A stretch of DNA of 64,000 nt from Streptomyces sp. NRRL B-1347 (GTDB taxonomy: Bacteria; Actinomycetota; Actinomycetes; Streptomycetales; Streptomycetaceae), in contig NZ_JOJM01000043.1 of assembly GCF_000720325.1 (NCBI RefSeq), positions 1 to 64,000 on the forward strand, written 5' to 3'. The notes under the pieces were generated by a model. The model did not search any database. It was given only the letters and a program-made list of their open reading frames with translations, and had not been told where the DNA came from. Made by a program: the position numbers and the translations under genes. Each line of letters begins with the position of its first letter. Within the stretch, counting starts at the first letter, position 1. Of the stretch, positions 39,385 through 51,737 are shown piece by piece.

Positions 39385-40917
39385 CTATCCCTCACGGCTC
39401 GCTGTGGTGTGCAGGCGGTTCGCGGTATGGATGGCGCGGAGCACGGCGGCGGCCTTGTTGCGGCACTCGGTGTCCTCGGCGACGGGGTCGGAGTCGGCGA
39501 CGACCCCGGCCCCGGCCTGCACGTACGCGGTGCCGTCACGGAGGAGCGCGGTGCGGATGGCGATGGCGGTGTCGGAGTCGCCCGCGAAGTCGAGGTAGCC
39601 GACGCAGCCGCCGTACAGGCCGCGGCGCGCGGGTTCGAGCTCGTCGATGATCTGCATGGCGCGGGGCTTGGGGGCGCCGGAGAGGGTGCCCGCGGGGAAG
39701 CAGGCGGTGAGCACGTCGAAGGCGGTGCGGTGCGCGGCGACGCGCCCGGTGACCGTCGACACGATGTGCATGACGTGCGAGTACTTCTCGATGGACATGA
39801 AGTCCACGACCTCGACGGAGCCCGGCTCGCAGACCCGCCCGAGGTCGTTGCGGCCGAGGTCGACGAGCATCAGGTGCTCGGCGCGCTCTTTGGGGTCGGC
39901 GAGGAGTTCGTCGGCGAGCTCCTGGTCCTCCTTGGGCGTGGCGCCGCGCGGGCGGGTGCCCGCGATGGGGTGCACCATGGCGCGCCCGTCCTCGACCTTG
40001 ACCAGGGCCTCCGGGCTGGAGCCGACGACGTCGAAGGCCCCGTCCTCCCCGCAGGGGAACCGGAACAGGTACATGTACGGCGACGGGTTGGTGGCCCGCA
40101 GCACCCGGTAGACGTCGAGGGCGCTGGCGCGGCACGGGGTCTCGAACCGCTGCGAGGGCACGACCTGGAAGGCCTCGCCCGCGCGGATGCGCTCCTTGAT
40201 GTCCTCGACGGCGGCCTGGTAGTCGGGGCCGCCCCAGCGGGCGGTGAACTCCGGCAGCTCGGAGGGCGGAAGGGCGGCCGGGGGCTGGGCGACCGGCCGC
40301 GACAGGTCGGCCTCCATGGCGTCGAGGCGGGCCACGGCGTCGGCGTAGGCCTCGTCGACGCCGGAGTCGAGGTCGTTGTGGTTGATCGCGTTGGCGATCA
40401 GCAGGACCGAGCCGTCCCAGTGGTCGAGTACGGCGAGGTCGCTGGTCAGCAGCATGGTGAGCTCGGGCAGGCCGAGGTCGTCGACCTCGCCGGGGCCGAT
40501 CTTCTCCAGGCGGCGCACGATGTCGTAGCCGAGGTAGCCGACCATGCCGCCGGTGAAGGGCGGCAGGCCCTCGGCGCCGGTGAGGTCGCGCGGGGTGTGC
40601 AGGGCGGCGACGGTGGCGCGCAGCGCGGCGAGCGGGTCGCCGGACGTGGGCACGCCGACGGGCGGGGTGCCCAGCCAGTGGGCCTCGCCGTCGCGCACGG
40701 TCAGGGCGGCGGCGCTGCGCACGCCGACGAAGGAGTAGCGAGACCAGAGGAAGTCGGCGCGGCCGTTCTCCGCGGACTCCAGGAGGAAGGTGCCGGGGCG
40801 CTCGGCGGCGAGCTTGCGGTAGAGCCCGACCGGGGTGTCGCCGTCGGCGAGGAGCCTGCGGCTGACGGGGATCACTCGGCGGTCGGCCGCGAGCTTGCGG
40901 AAGGTCTCAAGATCCAT
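39385..40917 (-). CDS. trpE: Anthranilate synthase component I
   Basis: A 510-residue enzyme making anthranilate from chorismate, the first step to tryptophan. The feedback motif FLLESAENG is near residue 50, so tryptophan inhibition is expected. The chorismate-binding end has [43 protein letters not shown] and [21 protein letters not shown] at 40915-40917, 10 nt after hisI. No component II (trpG) is in the window. I see no leader peptide with tandem Trp codons directly before it, in line with transcription from hisI. Confidence 0.97.
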   Translation of the reverse strand: MDLETFRKLAADRRVIPVSRRLLADGDTPVGLYRKLAAERPGTFLLESAENGRADFLWSRYSFVGVRSAAALTVRDGEAHWLGTPPVGVPTSGDPLAALRATVAALHTPRDLTGAEGLPPFTGGMVGYLGYDIVRRLEKIGPGEVDDLGLPELTMLLTSDLAVLDHWDGSVLLIANAINHNDLDSGVDEAYADAVARLDAMEADLSRPVAQPPAALPPSELPEFTARWGGPDYQAAVEDIKERIRAGEAFQVVPSQRFETPCRASALDVYRVLRATNPSPYMYLFRFPCGEDGAFDVVGSSPEALVKVEDGRAMVHPIAGTRPRGATPKEDQELADELLADPKERAEHLMLVDLGRNDLGRVCEPGSVEVVDFMSIEKYSHVMHIVSTVTGRVAAHRTAFDVLTACFPAGTLSGAPKPRAMQIIDELEPARRGLYGGCVGYLDFAGDSDTAIAIRTALLRDGTAYVQAGAGVVADSDPVAEDTECRNKAAAVLRAIHTANRLHTTASREG

Positions 40918-40927
40918 GGGGGCGACC

Positions 40928-41293
40928 CTACTGGCCGAGGGTGAGCACGTCGGTGTCGAAGCAGGTGCGCGTGCCCGTGTGACAGGCGGCGCCGACCTGG
41001 TCGACCTTGACGAGGACGGTGTCGGCGTCGCAGTCCAGGGCGACGGACTTCACGTGCTGGGCGTGCCCGGAGGTGTCCCCCTTGACCCAGTACTCCTGGC
41101 GGCTGCGCGACCAGTAGGTGCAGCGTCCGGTGGTCAGGGTGCGGTGCAGCGCCTCGTCGTCCATCCAGCCGAGCATGAGCACCTCACCGGTGTCGTACTG
41201 CTGGGCGATGGCGGGGAAGAGCCCGTCGGCGTCGCGCTTGAGGCGGGCGGCGATCTCGGGGTCGAGGCTGCTGGGTGCGGGCGTGCTGCTCAT
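40928..41293 (-). CDS. hisI: Phosphoribosyl-AMP cyclohydrolase
   Basis: A 121-residue enzyme of histidine synthesis. [32 protein letters not shown] and the zinc/magnesium motifs VALDCDADT and [12 protein letters not shown] are intact. No HisE domain is fused. Two nearby ATGs (41293 and 41302) both lack a clear ribosome site; I prefer the inner one, which gives [18 protein letters not shown]. It heads the hisI-trpE transcript and is divergent from the gene at 41377. Confidence 0.93.
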   Translation of the reverse strand: MSSTPAPSSLDPEIAARLKRDADGLFPAIAQQYDTGEVLMLGWMDDEALHRTLTTGRCTYWSRSRQEYWVKGDTSGHAQHVKSVALDCDADTVLVKVDQVGAACHTGTRTCFDTDVLTLGQ

Positions 41294-41376
41294 GCCGGAC
41301 ATTGTGCCGCGCCCGGGCGGCGCGCTCCGCGGAGGTCCACTGTGCGGACCGCGCGCCCAGTCGTACGCTGGCTCCC

Positions 41377-42012
41377 ATGTCGACCCATGCCAAGCGTGAA
41401 CGACTCCTCCTCGCCGACCTCCTGGAGGCCGCGGGACCGGACGCACCGACCCTGTGCGAGGGCTGGCGCACCCGTGATCTCGCCGCGCACGTGGTGGTGC
41501 GCGAGCGGCGCGCGGACGCCGCGGGCGGAATCGTGATCAAGCAGCTCGCGGCCCGTCTGGAGCGGGTGCAGGCCGAGTTCGCCGCGAAGCCGTACGAGGA
41601 GCTGATCCAGCTGATCCGCACGGGTCCGCCGCGGTTCTCGCCCTTCAATCTGAAGCAGGTCGACGAGGCGGCGAACGCCGTCGAGTTCTATGTGCACACC
41701 GAGGACGTGCGCCGTGCCGGGCCCGGCTGGACGCCGCGCGAGCTCGACCCCGTCTTCGCCGACGCCCTGTGGGCCCGGCTCGAGCGCACGGCACGTGTCA
41801 TCGGGCGCAAGGCGCCGGTGGGCCTGGTCCTGCGCCGCCCCGACGGCCAGACGGTGGTCGCCCACCGCGGCGCCCCGGTGGTCACGGCCACCGGCGAGCC
41901 CGGTGAGCTCCTGATGTTCGTCTTCGGCCGCCAGGAGGTCGCGGACGTGGAGCTCGAAGGCGACAAGGAGGCCGTGGCCAAGCTCCACGAGACCAAGCAG
42001 CTGGGCCTGTAG
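41377..42012 (+). CDS. TIGR03085-type metal-binding protein (DinB/MDMPI-like)
   Basis: A 211-residue cytoplasmic helical-bundle protein. The N-terminal part [39 protein letters not shown] matches the mycothiol-dependent maleylpyruvate isomerase N-domain, with His residues for a metal in AAHVVVRE and [12 protein letters not shown]. The C-terminal beta part ends in [18 protein letters not shown]. Thiol-dependent transfer is possible, but no substrate is known. It lies alone on the plus strand within the his-trp block. Confidence 0.8.
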   Translation: MSTHAKRERLLLADLLEAAGPDAPTLCEGWRTRDLAAHVVVRERRADAAGGIVIKQLAARLERVQAEFAAKPYEELIQLIRTGPPRFSPFNLKQVDEAANAVEFYVHTEDVRRAGPGWTPRELDPVFADALWARLERTARVIGRKAPVGLVLRRPDGQTVVAHRGAPVVTATGEPGELLMFVFGRQEVADVELEGDKEAVAKLHETKQLGL

Positions 42013-42045
42013 CGCCGCTGGTCCGCGGCGGGGCGCGGGGCCGGG

Positions 42046-42801
42046 TCAGCGCACCGGGTGCCCCGCCGTCCGCAGCGTCTGCTTCACCTCGCCGATCCGC
42101 AGGTCCCCGAAGTGGAAGACGGACGCGGCGAGGACCGCGTCGGCGCCCGCGGCCACGGCGGGCGGGAAGTGGTCGAGGCGGCCCGCGCCGCCGGAGGCGA
42201 TGACGGGCACGGTGACGTGCTTGCGGACGGCCTCGATCATCTCGATGTCGTAGCCGTCCTTCGTGCCGTCCGCGTCCATCGAGTTGAGCAGGATCTCGCC
42301 CGCGCCGAGCTCGGCGGCCCGGTGGGCCCACTCGACGGCGTCGATCCCGGCGGACTTGCGGCCGCCGTGCGTGGTGACCTCGAAGGATCCGGCCGCGGTG
42401 CGGCGGGCGTCCACCGACAGGACGAGGACCTGGCGGCCGAAGCGCTCGGCGATCTCGCGGATCAGGTCGGGCCTGGTGATCGCGGCGGTGTTCACGCCGA
42501 CCTTGTCGGCGCCCGCGCGCAGCAGCTTGTCGACGTCGTCGGCGGTGCGCACGCCGCCGCCGACCGTGAGCGGGATGAAGACCTGCTCGGCGGTGCGGCG
42601 GACCACGTCGTACGTGGTCTCGCGGTTGCCGGAGGAGGCGGTGATGTCCAGGAAGGTCAGTTCGTCGGCGCCCTCGGCGTCGTAGACCTTCGCCATCTCG
42701 ACGGGGTCGCCCGCGTCGCGCAGGTTCTGGAAGTTGACGCCCTTGACGACCCGGCCGTTGTCGACGTCCAGGCAGGGGATGACTCGGACGGCGAGCGTCA
42801 C
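42046..42801 (-). CDS. hisF: Imidazole glycerol phosphate synthase, cyclase subunit
   Basis: A 251-residue TIM-barrel that makes the imidazole ring with ammonia from HisH. Catalytic Asp11 is in [17 protein letters not shown] and the second Asp in [21 protein letters not shown] and [13 protein letters not shown] hold the phosphates. GTG start overlaps the ridA stop by 4 nt. It is the last gene of the hisD-F operon. Confidence 0.97.
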   Translation of the reverse strand: MTLAVRVIPCLDVDNGRVVKGVNFQNLRDAGDPVEMAKVYDAEGADELTFLDITASSGNRETTYDVVRRTAEQVFIPLTVGGGVRTADDVDKLLRAGADKVGVNTAAITRPDLIREIAERFGRQVLVLSVDARRTAAGSFEVTTHGGRKSAGIDAVEWAHRAAELGAGEILLNSMDADGTKDGYDIEMIEAVRKHVTVPVIASGGAGRLDHFPPAVAAGADAVLAASVFHFGDLRIGEVKQTLRTAGHPVR

Positions 42802-43205
42802 GATGGTGCTCCTTGAGGGACTTCTCGGAATGCTTCGAGTTCTACTTCGACCAGGATGCGCGGGTCGACGAAGCCGGACACGACCACGAGGGTGGTGACC
42901 GGGCGCACGGAGTCGAAGAACTCCCGGTGGGCCCGGCCCACCTCGTCGACGTCCCGCGCATGGGTCAGGTACATGCGGGTGCGGATCACGGAGTCGGCGC
43001 CGAGGCCGAACTCCCCCAGCGCCTCGACGGCGCTCGCGAAGGCCGCCTTGGCCTGCTCGTACGGGTCGCCCTCGCCGTGCAGGACGTCGCCCCGGAAGGA
43101 CGTCGTCCCGCCGACCACGACCCGGTCGCCCGCCGCGACGGCGCGTGCGAAACCGAAGGCCTCTTCCCAAGGACTGCCGCTCTGCACGCGCCGTACGCCG
43201 GTCAT
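42798..43205 (-). CDS. RidA-family protein inside the his operon
   Basis: A 135-residue RidA/YjgF fold. [28 protein letters not shown] opens the fold, and the active-site Arg is in [19 protein letters not shown], with the Glu of VEVELEAF at the end. RidA proteins hydrolyse reactive enamine or imine intermediates. ATG at 43203-43205 overlaps the priA stop, and its own stop overlaps hisF. A protective role during histidine or tryptophan synthesis is inferred from its placing. Confidence 0.88.
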   Translation of the reverse strand: MTGVRRVQSGSPWEEAFGFARAVAAGDRVVVGGTTSFRGDVLHGEGDPYEQAKAAFASAVEALGEFGLGADSVIRTRMYLTHARDVDEVGRAHREFFDSVRPVTTLVVVSGFVDPRILVEVELEAFREVPQGAPS

Positions 43206-43942
43206 CGGGACACGGCCTCCAGGGCCTCTTCGAGGGTGAACGCCTTCGCGTACAGGGCCTTGCCGACGATGGAGCCCTCCACGCCCTGCGGCACGAGCTC
43301 GGCGATCGCCCGCAGGTCGTCCAGGGAGGAGACGCCGCCGGAGGCGACGACCGGGCGGTCGGTGACCGCGCAGACGTTGCGCAGGAGCTCCAGGTTCGGG
43401 CCCTGGAGCGTGCCGTCCTTGGCGATGTCGGTGACCACGTAGCGGGCGCAGCCCTCGGCGTCGAGGCGCGCCAGGGTCTCGTACAGGTCGCCGCCGTCGC
43501 GGGTCCAGCCGCGGCCGCGCAGCGTGGTGCCGCGCACGTCGAGGCCGACGGCGATCTTGTCGCCGTGCTCGGCGATGACCTTGGCGACCCACTCGGGGGT
43601 CTCCAGGGCGGCGGTGCCGAGGTTCACGCGGGTGCAGCCGGTGGCGAGGGCGGCGGCGAGGGTGTCGTCGTCGCGGATGCCGCCGGAGAGCTCGACCTTG
43701 ATGTCCATGGCGCCCGCGACCTCGGCGATCAGGGCGCGGTTGTCGCCGGTGCCGAAGGCGGCGTCCAGGTCGACCAGGTGCAGCCACTCGGCGCCCGCGC
43801 GCTGCCAGGCGAGGGCGGCCTCCAGGGGAGAGCCGTAGGAGGTCTCCGTGCCGGACTCGCCGTGCACGAGGCGGACGGCCTGGCCGTCGCGGACGTCGAC
43901 GGCGGGGAGGAGTTCGAGCTTCGGGGCCGTGAGAGGGGCCAT
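43202..43942 (-). CDS. priA: Bifunctional HisA/TrpF isomerase PriA
   Basis: A 246-residue TIM-barrel isomerase. In actinobacteria PriA acts on both ProFAR (histidine) and PRA (tryptophan). [27 protein letters not shown], with the catalytic Asp and PriA-type Arg/Ser residues, and [20 protein letters not shown] with the second Asp fit this. No separate trpF is visible here. It starts one base inside the hisH stop (TGATG) and overlaps ridA by four. Confidence 0.93.
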   Translation of the reverse strand: MAPLTAPKLELLPAVDVRDGQAVRLVHGESGTETSYGSPLEAALAWQRAGAEWLHLVDLDAAFGTGDNRALIAEVAGAMDIKVELSGGIRDDDTLAAALATGCTRVNLGTAALETPEWVAKVIAEHGDKIAVGLDVRGTTLRGRGWTRDGGDLYETLARLDAEGCARYVVTDIAKDGTLQGPNLELLRNVCAVTDRPVVASGGVSSLDDLRAIAELVPQGVEGSIVGKALYAKAFTLEEALEAVSR

Positions 43943-44592
43943 CAGAGGGTTCCGATCCAGTTCTTCAGCAGCTGCGCTCCGGCGTCGCCGGACTTCTCGG
44001 GGTGGAACTGCGTGGCCCACAGGGCGCCGTTCTCGACGGCCGCCACGAAGGGCGAGCCGTGCGTGGCCCAGGTGACCTTGGGGGCGCGCATCACGGGGTT
44101 CGCGACCTCCAGGGACCAGTCCTGGACGGCGTAGGAGTGCACGAAGTAGTAGCGCTCGTCCGCGGTCAGGCCGCGGAACAGCTCGGAGTCCTCGGGGGCC
44201 TCGACCGTGTTCCAGCCCATGTGGGGCACGACGTCGGCCTTCAGGGGCTCGACGGTGCCGGGCCACTCGTCCAGGCCCTCGGTCTCGACGCCGTGCTCGA
44301 TGCCGTGCGCGAAGAGGATCTGCATGCCGACGCAGATGCCCATGACGGGGCGGCCGCCGGACAGGCGGCGGCCGACGATCCAGTCGCCGCGCACGGACCG
44401 CAGCCCCTGCATGCAGGCGGCGAAGGCGCCCACGCCGGGCACCAGCAGGCCGTCGGCGTTCATGGCCGTGTCGAAGTCACGGGTGATCTCGACGTCGGCG
44501 CCCACGCGGGCCAGGGCGCGCTCGGCGGACCGCACGTTCCCGAAGCCGTAGTCGAGGACGACGACCTTCTTGGTGGCTCCTGCGGAGGTCAA
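43942..44592 (-). CDS. hisH: Imidazole glycerol phosphate synthase, glutaminase subunit
   Basis: A 216-residue class I amidotransferase supplying ammonia to His[19 protein letters not shown] opens the domain; the nucleophile is Cys in [10 protein letters not shown], with His and Glu in [10 protein letters not shown]. The start is a TTG at 44590-44592 that shares bases with the TGA of the preceding small gene and has GGAGG 7 nt upstream; a GTG six bases earlier has no spacing for that site. This rare start was decided on the ribosome site. Confidence 0.92.
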   Translation of the reverse strand: MTSAGATKKVVVLDYGFGNVRSAERALARVGADVEITRDFDTAMNADGLLVPGVGAFAACMQGLRSVRGDWIVGRRLSGGRPVMGICVGMQILFAHGIEHGVETEGLDEWPGTVEPLKADVVPHMGWNTVEAPEDSELFRGLTADERYYFVHSYAVQDWSLEVANPVMRAPKVTWATHGSPFVAAVENGALWATQFHPEKSGDAGAQLLKNWIGTL

Positions 44593-44753
44593 TTCCACAC
44601 CTCCAGGCGGACGATGCCCGCGAGCAGGCACATCCCGGCGCCGATGGAGAGCAGCGTGATCAGGCTCTTGGACTGCTTCTGCTTGACGAAGGAGTAGACG
44701 CCGCCGAGCAGGAAGAGCCCGACGAAGAGCAGCATGGTGGAGATGCCGTTCAT
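44589..44753 (-). CDS. Small two-helix membrane protein in his operon
   Basis: A 54-residue protein translated from ATG at 44751-44753, 4 nt after the hisB stop, with GGGAGCG upstream. It starts [20 protein letters not shown] and has a KQKQSK basic loop and a second helix ([18 protein letters not shown]), ending RLEVWN. Its TGA overlaps the TTG of hisH, so it is tightly built into the operon. I do not know its function. The coupling, codon use and hydrophobic pattern support it as real. Confidence 0.85.
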   Translation of the reverse strand: MNGISTMLLFVGLFLLGGVYSFVKQKQSKSLITLLSIGAGMCLLAGIVRLEVWN

Positions 44754-44757
44754 GCGG

Positions 44758-47788
<3,031 letters not shown>

Positions 47789-47828
47789 ATGGCCAATTCT
47801 CGCAGACGGCCGTGGGCGGCCGGTCGGC

Positions 47829-47847
47829 CGTATCAGTGAGTGATACG
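47829..47847. promoter_or_regulatory. Perfect palindrome upstream of hisD
   Basis: CGTATCA-GTGAG-TGATACG, 7-bp perfect arms with a 5-bp spacer, 41 nt before the hisD GTG. Size and place fit a dimeric repressor site controlling the his operon. I cannot name the regulator. The rest of 47789-48076 holds a partial dispersed repeat (about 47986-48036). Confidence 0.55.
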
Positions 47848-48076
47848 AGACGGTCCGCCGCCGGACGGCTGGGCACGCCCCCGGCGGAGCCTCTCGTTCC
47901 GAATCCAGCCGGATTCCCGGAAGACGCCGTTCACCACTAGCGTTCGGGCAGTCACGGAACGGGCATGAACAGGTGTACGAGACACGGACGCGCCCCAAAA
48001 GAGGCGCGGGGCCGCGTCGGCCCGTCGCGGCAGCACCAACGACACGCTCAAGGCACCCGCAGGGAGGACGTCACAA

Positions 48077-49651
48077 GTGGTCGACGACACCGGCATCGGG
48101 GACCCGCCGGACGGGCTGACCGCCTCGGAGATCGGGATGTGGCAGGCGTTCCGCAACGGCACGGTGTACGACCTGAGGGCGGGCAACGCCACCGTCGACG
48201 ACCCGCACGGCGCCCACCCCTGGGGCGCCGAGCGCAGCGTGCGGGCCCGCATCGTGGCCTGGCTGCTGCTCGACGGGCCGCCCGCGCTCGCGGGCCGGGT
48301 CTCGTCCCTGAAGCTCACCGGCGTGCGGATCACCGACGTCCTGGACCTGGCGGGCGGCACGGTGGTGCCGTACACGGAGCTGAAGGGCTGCCGCTTCGAG
48401 AAGGAGGTCCTCCTCCCCGAGGCCCGCTTCACCACGCTGCGCATGGTCGACTGCTCCATCCCGCGCCTGGAGGCCGCCCGGCTGCACACCGAGGGCGATC
48501 TGCATCTGCCGCGCTGCCGGATCCACAACGGCATGCGCCTGACCGACGCCCACATCGGCACCGACCTGCTGCTCAACCAGGCCGTCGTCTACCGCGACCG
48601 GCGCACCCGCTCGCTGATGGGCGACGGCATGACCGTCGGCCAGGACCTCCAGGCGGAGATGCTGGAGTCGCACGGCGAGCTGCGCCTGCGCGGCGCGAAG
48701 ATCGGCGTCAGCCTGAGCCTGCGCGGCAGCCTCCTGGCCAATCCGTACGGCCGCTACGCCCTGAACGCCCCGCAGCTGACCGTCGAGCGCACCCTGTACC
48801 TGACCCCCGCGGGCGTCGGCAATCCGCCGCAGACCAGCGGCACGACGCCCGCGCGCGGGACCCGCGTCCAGCGCTTCAGCTGCGCGGGCGGCATCCGGCT
48901 CGACGACGGGCGCTTCGGCGACGCGGTGGATTTTGGCCAGGCCCGCTTCACGCTGCAGGACGGCCAGGAGGTGTCCCTGCGCCGGGTGCAGACGCCCGAG
49001 CTGCGCTTCCTCGGCGAGGCCCCGCAGCGCGGCAAGGTCGTCCTGTCCGGCGCCCGCGTCGTCAACCTGATGGACCGGGCCACGAGCTGGCCGGGCCCCG
49101 GCGCCCTCCAGATGGGCGGTTTCACGTACGAGAACCTGATCCCCCAGGGCGCCTTCCCGCTGTCGCAGCGCCTGCGGTGGGTGGCCGCGGCCACCGCCGA
49201 GTACAACCCCGAGCCGTACGAGAAGCTCGCCGCCGTCCTGCGCAACGGCGGGGAGGACGCCGACGCCCGCGAGGTCCTGCTCGCCAAGCAGCGCCGCCGC
49301 CGCGAGACCCTGCCGCTCGCGGCCAAGCTCTGGGGGTACGCGCAGGACTGGACGGTGGCCTACGGCTACCGCCCCGGCCGGGCCGCGCTGTGGATGGCGA
49401 TCCTGTGGGCGGCGAGCGCGATCGCCTTCTCCCGCGCCGACCACCCGCCCCTCAAGGAGGGCGAGCACCCGGACTGGAACCCGTCCCTGTTCGCCCTCGA
49501 CCTGCTCCTGCCCGTCATCAACCTGGGCCAGGACACCTACTGGCAACTGCGCGGCGGCTGGCAGTGGCTGGCGGCGGCCCTGATCCTGATGGGCTGGGTC
49601 CTGGCAACAACGGTCGCGGCAGGCGCGACCCGCCTGCTCCGCAGGAACTGA
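48077..49651 (+). CDS. Membrane-anchored beta-helix-like protein of unknown function
   Basis: A 524-residue protein. Residues about 65-365 show repeated short strand motifs (LKLTGVRITDVLDL, GDLHLPRCRIHNGMRLTDAHIG, LRLRGAKIGVSLSLRGSLL), the pattern of pentapeptide/beta-helix folds. A helical charged stretch (EPYEKLAAVLRNGGEDADAREVLLAKQRRRRE) and two membrane helices (about 428-448 and 494-518) end the protein. GTG at 48077 has GGGAGG upstream. Streptomyces annotations often call relatives oxidoreductase, but I see no nucleotide-binding motif. A scaffold or ion-responsive surface role is possible. Confidence 0.7.
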   Translation: MVDDTGIGDPPDGLTASEIGMWQAFRNGTVYDLRAGNATVDDPHGAHPWGAERSVRARIVAWLLLDGPPALAGRVSSLKLTGVRITDVLDLAGGTVVPYTELKGCRFEKEVLLPEARFTTLRMVDCSIPRLEAARLHTEGDLHLPRCRIHNGMRLTDAHIGTDLLLNQAVVYRDRRTRSLMGDGMTVGQDLQAEMLESHGELRLRGAKIGVSLSLRGSLLANPYGRYALNAPQLTVERTLYLTPAGVGNPPQTSGTTPARGTRVQRFSCAGGIRLDDGRFGDAVDFGQARFTLQDGQEVSLRRVQTPELRFLGEAPQRGKVVLSGARVVNLMDRATSWPGPGALQMGGFTYENLIPQGAFPLSQRLRWVAAATAEYNPEPYEKLAAVLRNGGEDADAREVLLAKQRRRRETLPLAAKLWGYAQDWTVAYGYRPGRAALWMAILWAASAIAFSRADHPPLKEGEHPDWNPSLFALDLLLPVINLGQDTYWQLRGGWQWLAAALILMGWVLATTVAAGATRLLRRN

Positions 49652-49703
49652 CGGGCTTCATCGCCGCTCCGCGGCTCGTCCTCGGCCTGCACCGAGATCT
49701 TTG

Positions 49704-49811
49704 AGCCCGTCCGGCGTTTGAGGACGAGGCGCGGAGCGCCGATTGACGGGGGTCCAAGGGGGCGGAGCCCCCTTGTTCGGGAAGGGGCGGGTCCGGGGCG
49801 CCCCGCGAGGG
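49704..49811 (+). repeat. Full copy of the dispersed intergenic repeat
   Basis: Order: AGCCCGTCCGGCGTTTGAGG, ACGAGGCGCGGAGCGCCG, an 8-bp hairpin (49756-49763 with 49767-49774), GGGAAGGGGCGGGTCCGG and GGCGCCCCGCGAGG. It follows the stop of the gene ending at 49651 and probably ends its transcription. Confidence 0.8.
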
Positions 49812-49922
49812 CCCCGGATTCGCGGCCGAACCGTTATGCGACCCCGCACAACCAAGCCCCCGCCCCACCCGTCAACAGCAACGACCGCACCAGAACGTCC
49901 AGGCGCCAGAGGGGGACCGCTC

Positions 49923-50939
49923 ATGCCGCTGCTGCGCGCCCTCATCCGCACCGCCCGCATGGTCCGCCACACCCCCCAGCTGGCCGACGGCCTGCCCGCC
50001 GCCGACGAGGTGCTGCTCGACGTGCCGGACGACCGCCTGGGCCCGGCCCTCGTGGCCGCGGGCCGCGGCGACCACGGCCCGGCCGCCAAGCTGCTCGCCA
50101 CCACCCGCGAGGCCGCCGAGTGGGAGAACCGCGACCGGTACGCCACCCGCCTCGCCGCCTTCGCCCGCTCCCGGCCCGAGTGGTTCGACGACTGGCTGAC
50201 CGTCGCCCCGCACGACCCGGACGCGCTGCTGCTCAAGGCCGAGCTCGCGGTCGTGCGCGGCTGGGAGTCGCCCGCGCGCGCCGAACTCCTCCGCGAGGTC
50301 AGCCCGCTGCTCACAGCCGCGGCCGAGGCCGACCCGCGCGACCCGGTGCCCTGGCGCGTGGCCCTCGACCACGCCCGCGGCACCCACGCCTCGCACTCCG
50401 ACTTCGAGCAGCTGTGGGGCCAGGCCGTGCGCCGCTCCTCGTACCACTACGGCTGCCACGCCTCGGCGCTGATGTACCTGTCCGCGGACTGGTACGGCTC
50501 GCACACCGAGTGCTTCGACTTCGCGGAGCGCGCGGCCGCGGACGCGCTGCCCGGGTCGCTGATACAGGCCCTCCCGGTGCGCGCCGCGTTCGCGTACCTC
50601 GCGGGCGGCGGCGGACGGCTGCCGCGCGAGCGCCTGGACCGGGCCGCCGACCTGGCCGTCGCGCTCTCGGCCTCCTACGCGCCCGCCGACCCGTGGCCGG
50701 CCGAGGTGCGCAACCTCCTGACGTACGTCCTCATCCGCCTGGAGCGCTGGCAGGACGCCCTCGACCAGTTCCGTCTGATCGGCCCGTACGCGACCTCGTT
50801 CCCCTGGGACCGCGTCTCCGACGACCCGCTCGGGCAGTTCCTGGAGCTGCGCGACGGCGTCCGCATCGAGGTGGCCGCGCGCACCCCGCTGCGGACCCGG
50901 CGCGGGCGCGAGGAGGGCAAGGTCACCGACGGCCGTTAG
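49923..50939 (+). CDS. Helical TPR-like hypothetical protein
   Basis: A 338-residue soluble protein rich in paired helices, with PDALLLKAELAVVRGWES, DPVPWRVALDHARG and ALDQFRLIGPYATSFPW, resembling tetratricopeptide-type repeats and the DUF4034 group (uncertain). ATG at 49923 has AGGGGG 9 nt upstream; an earlier in-frame ATG would read into repeat DNA and was rejected. Gap to the next gene is 11 nt, suggesting cotranscription. Function unknown. Confidence 0.7.
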   Translation: MPLLRALIRTARMVRHTPQLADGLPAADEVLLDVPDDRLGPALVAAGRGDHGPAAKLLATTREAAEWENRDRYATRLAAFARSRPEWFDDWLTVAPHDPDALLLKAELAVVRGWESPARAELLREVSPLLTAAAEADPRDPVPWRVALDHARGTHASHSDFEQLWGQAVRRSSYHYGCHASALMYLSADWYGSHTECFDFAERAAADALPGSLIQALPVRAAFAYLAGGGGRLPRERLDRAADLAVALSASYAPADPWPAEVRNLLTYVLIRLERWQDALDQFRLIGPYATSFPWDRVSDDPLGQFLELRDGVRIEVAARTPLRTRRGREEGKVTDGR

Positions 50940-50950
50940 GCTTTCGGCTC

Positions 50951-51691
50951 GTGACGACCGTCCGGCTCCCCCTGTTCCCACTCAACTCGGTGCTGTTCCC
51001 GGGGCTCGTGCTGCCCCTGAACGTCTTCGAGGAGCGATATCGCGCCATGATGCGCGACCTGCTCAAGTCTCCCGACGAGGAGCAGCGGCAGTTCGCCGTC
51101 GTGGCGATCCGCGACGGCAGCGAGGTCGCGCCGAGCGCGCCCGGCCTCCCCGACCAGACGACCCGGCCCGAGCAGGGCCCGGCAGCGGGCTTCGGCGACG
51201 ACCCGATGCGGGCCTTCCACGAGGTGGGCTGCGTCGCGGACGCGGCGACCATCCGCGAGCGCGAGGACGGCGGCTTCGAGGTGCTCGCCACCGGCACCAC
51301 CCGGATGCGGCTGCGCTCGGTGGACGCCTCCGGCGCGTATCTGACGGCGGAGCTCGAACCGCTCGCGGAGGAGCCGGGCGACGAGGCGGGAGCCCTCGCC
51401 GAGGGCGTGCTCAGGGCCTTCCGCTCCTACCAGAAGCGCCTCGCGGGCGCCCGGGAGCGGTCCCTGTCGACGGGCACGGAGCTGCCGGACGACCCGTCGG
51501 TCGTGTCGTACCTGGTCGCGGCGGCCGCGGTCCTGGACACGCCCACGAAGCAGCGCCTCCTGGAGGCCGCCGACACGGCGTCGCGGCTGCGCGACGAGCT
51601 GACCCTGCTGCGCAGCGAGACGGCGATCATCCGCAATCTGCCGTCGCTGCCGGCGACGGACCTGACGCGCGGCACGACGAGCCTCAACTGA
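50951..51691 (+). CDS. Lon N-terminal (substrate-binding) domain protein
   Basis: A 246-residue protein that opens LPLFPLNSVLFPGLVLPLNVFEERYRAMMRDLL, the start of the LON_substr_bdg domain, with GCVADAATIREREDGGFEVLATGTTRMRL in the middle and a helical C-terminus. It lacks ATPase and protease domains, so it is not Lon itself. Stand-alone forms may bind misfolded proteins or act as E3-like adaptors in other lineages. GTG start at 50951. Confidence 0.9.
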   Translation: MTTVRLPLFPLNSVLFPGLVLPLNVFEERYRAMMRDLLKSPDEEQRQFAVVAIRDGSEVAPSAPGLPDQTTRPEQGPAAGFGDDPMRAFHEVGCVADAATIREREDGGFEVLATGTTRMRLRSVDASGAYLTAELEPLAEEPGDEAGALAEGVLRAFRSYQKRLAGARERSLSTGTELPDDPSVVSYLVAAAAVLDTPTKQRLLEAADTASRLRDELTLLRSETAIIRNLPSLPATDLTRGTTSLN

Positions 51692-51737
51692 CACATCCCG
51701 AGACGTGACCCGATACGCATCCCGACGGGCAGGCGAA

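Noticed and set aside
49743..49922. Earlier start for the TPR-like gene
   Set aside because: The added residues would be translated dispersed-repeat DNA; ATG 49923 has AGGGGG.
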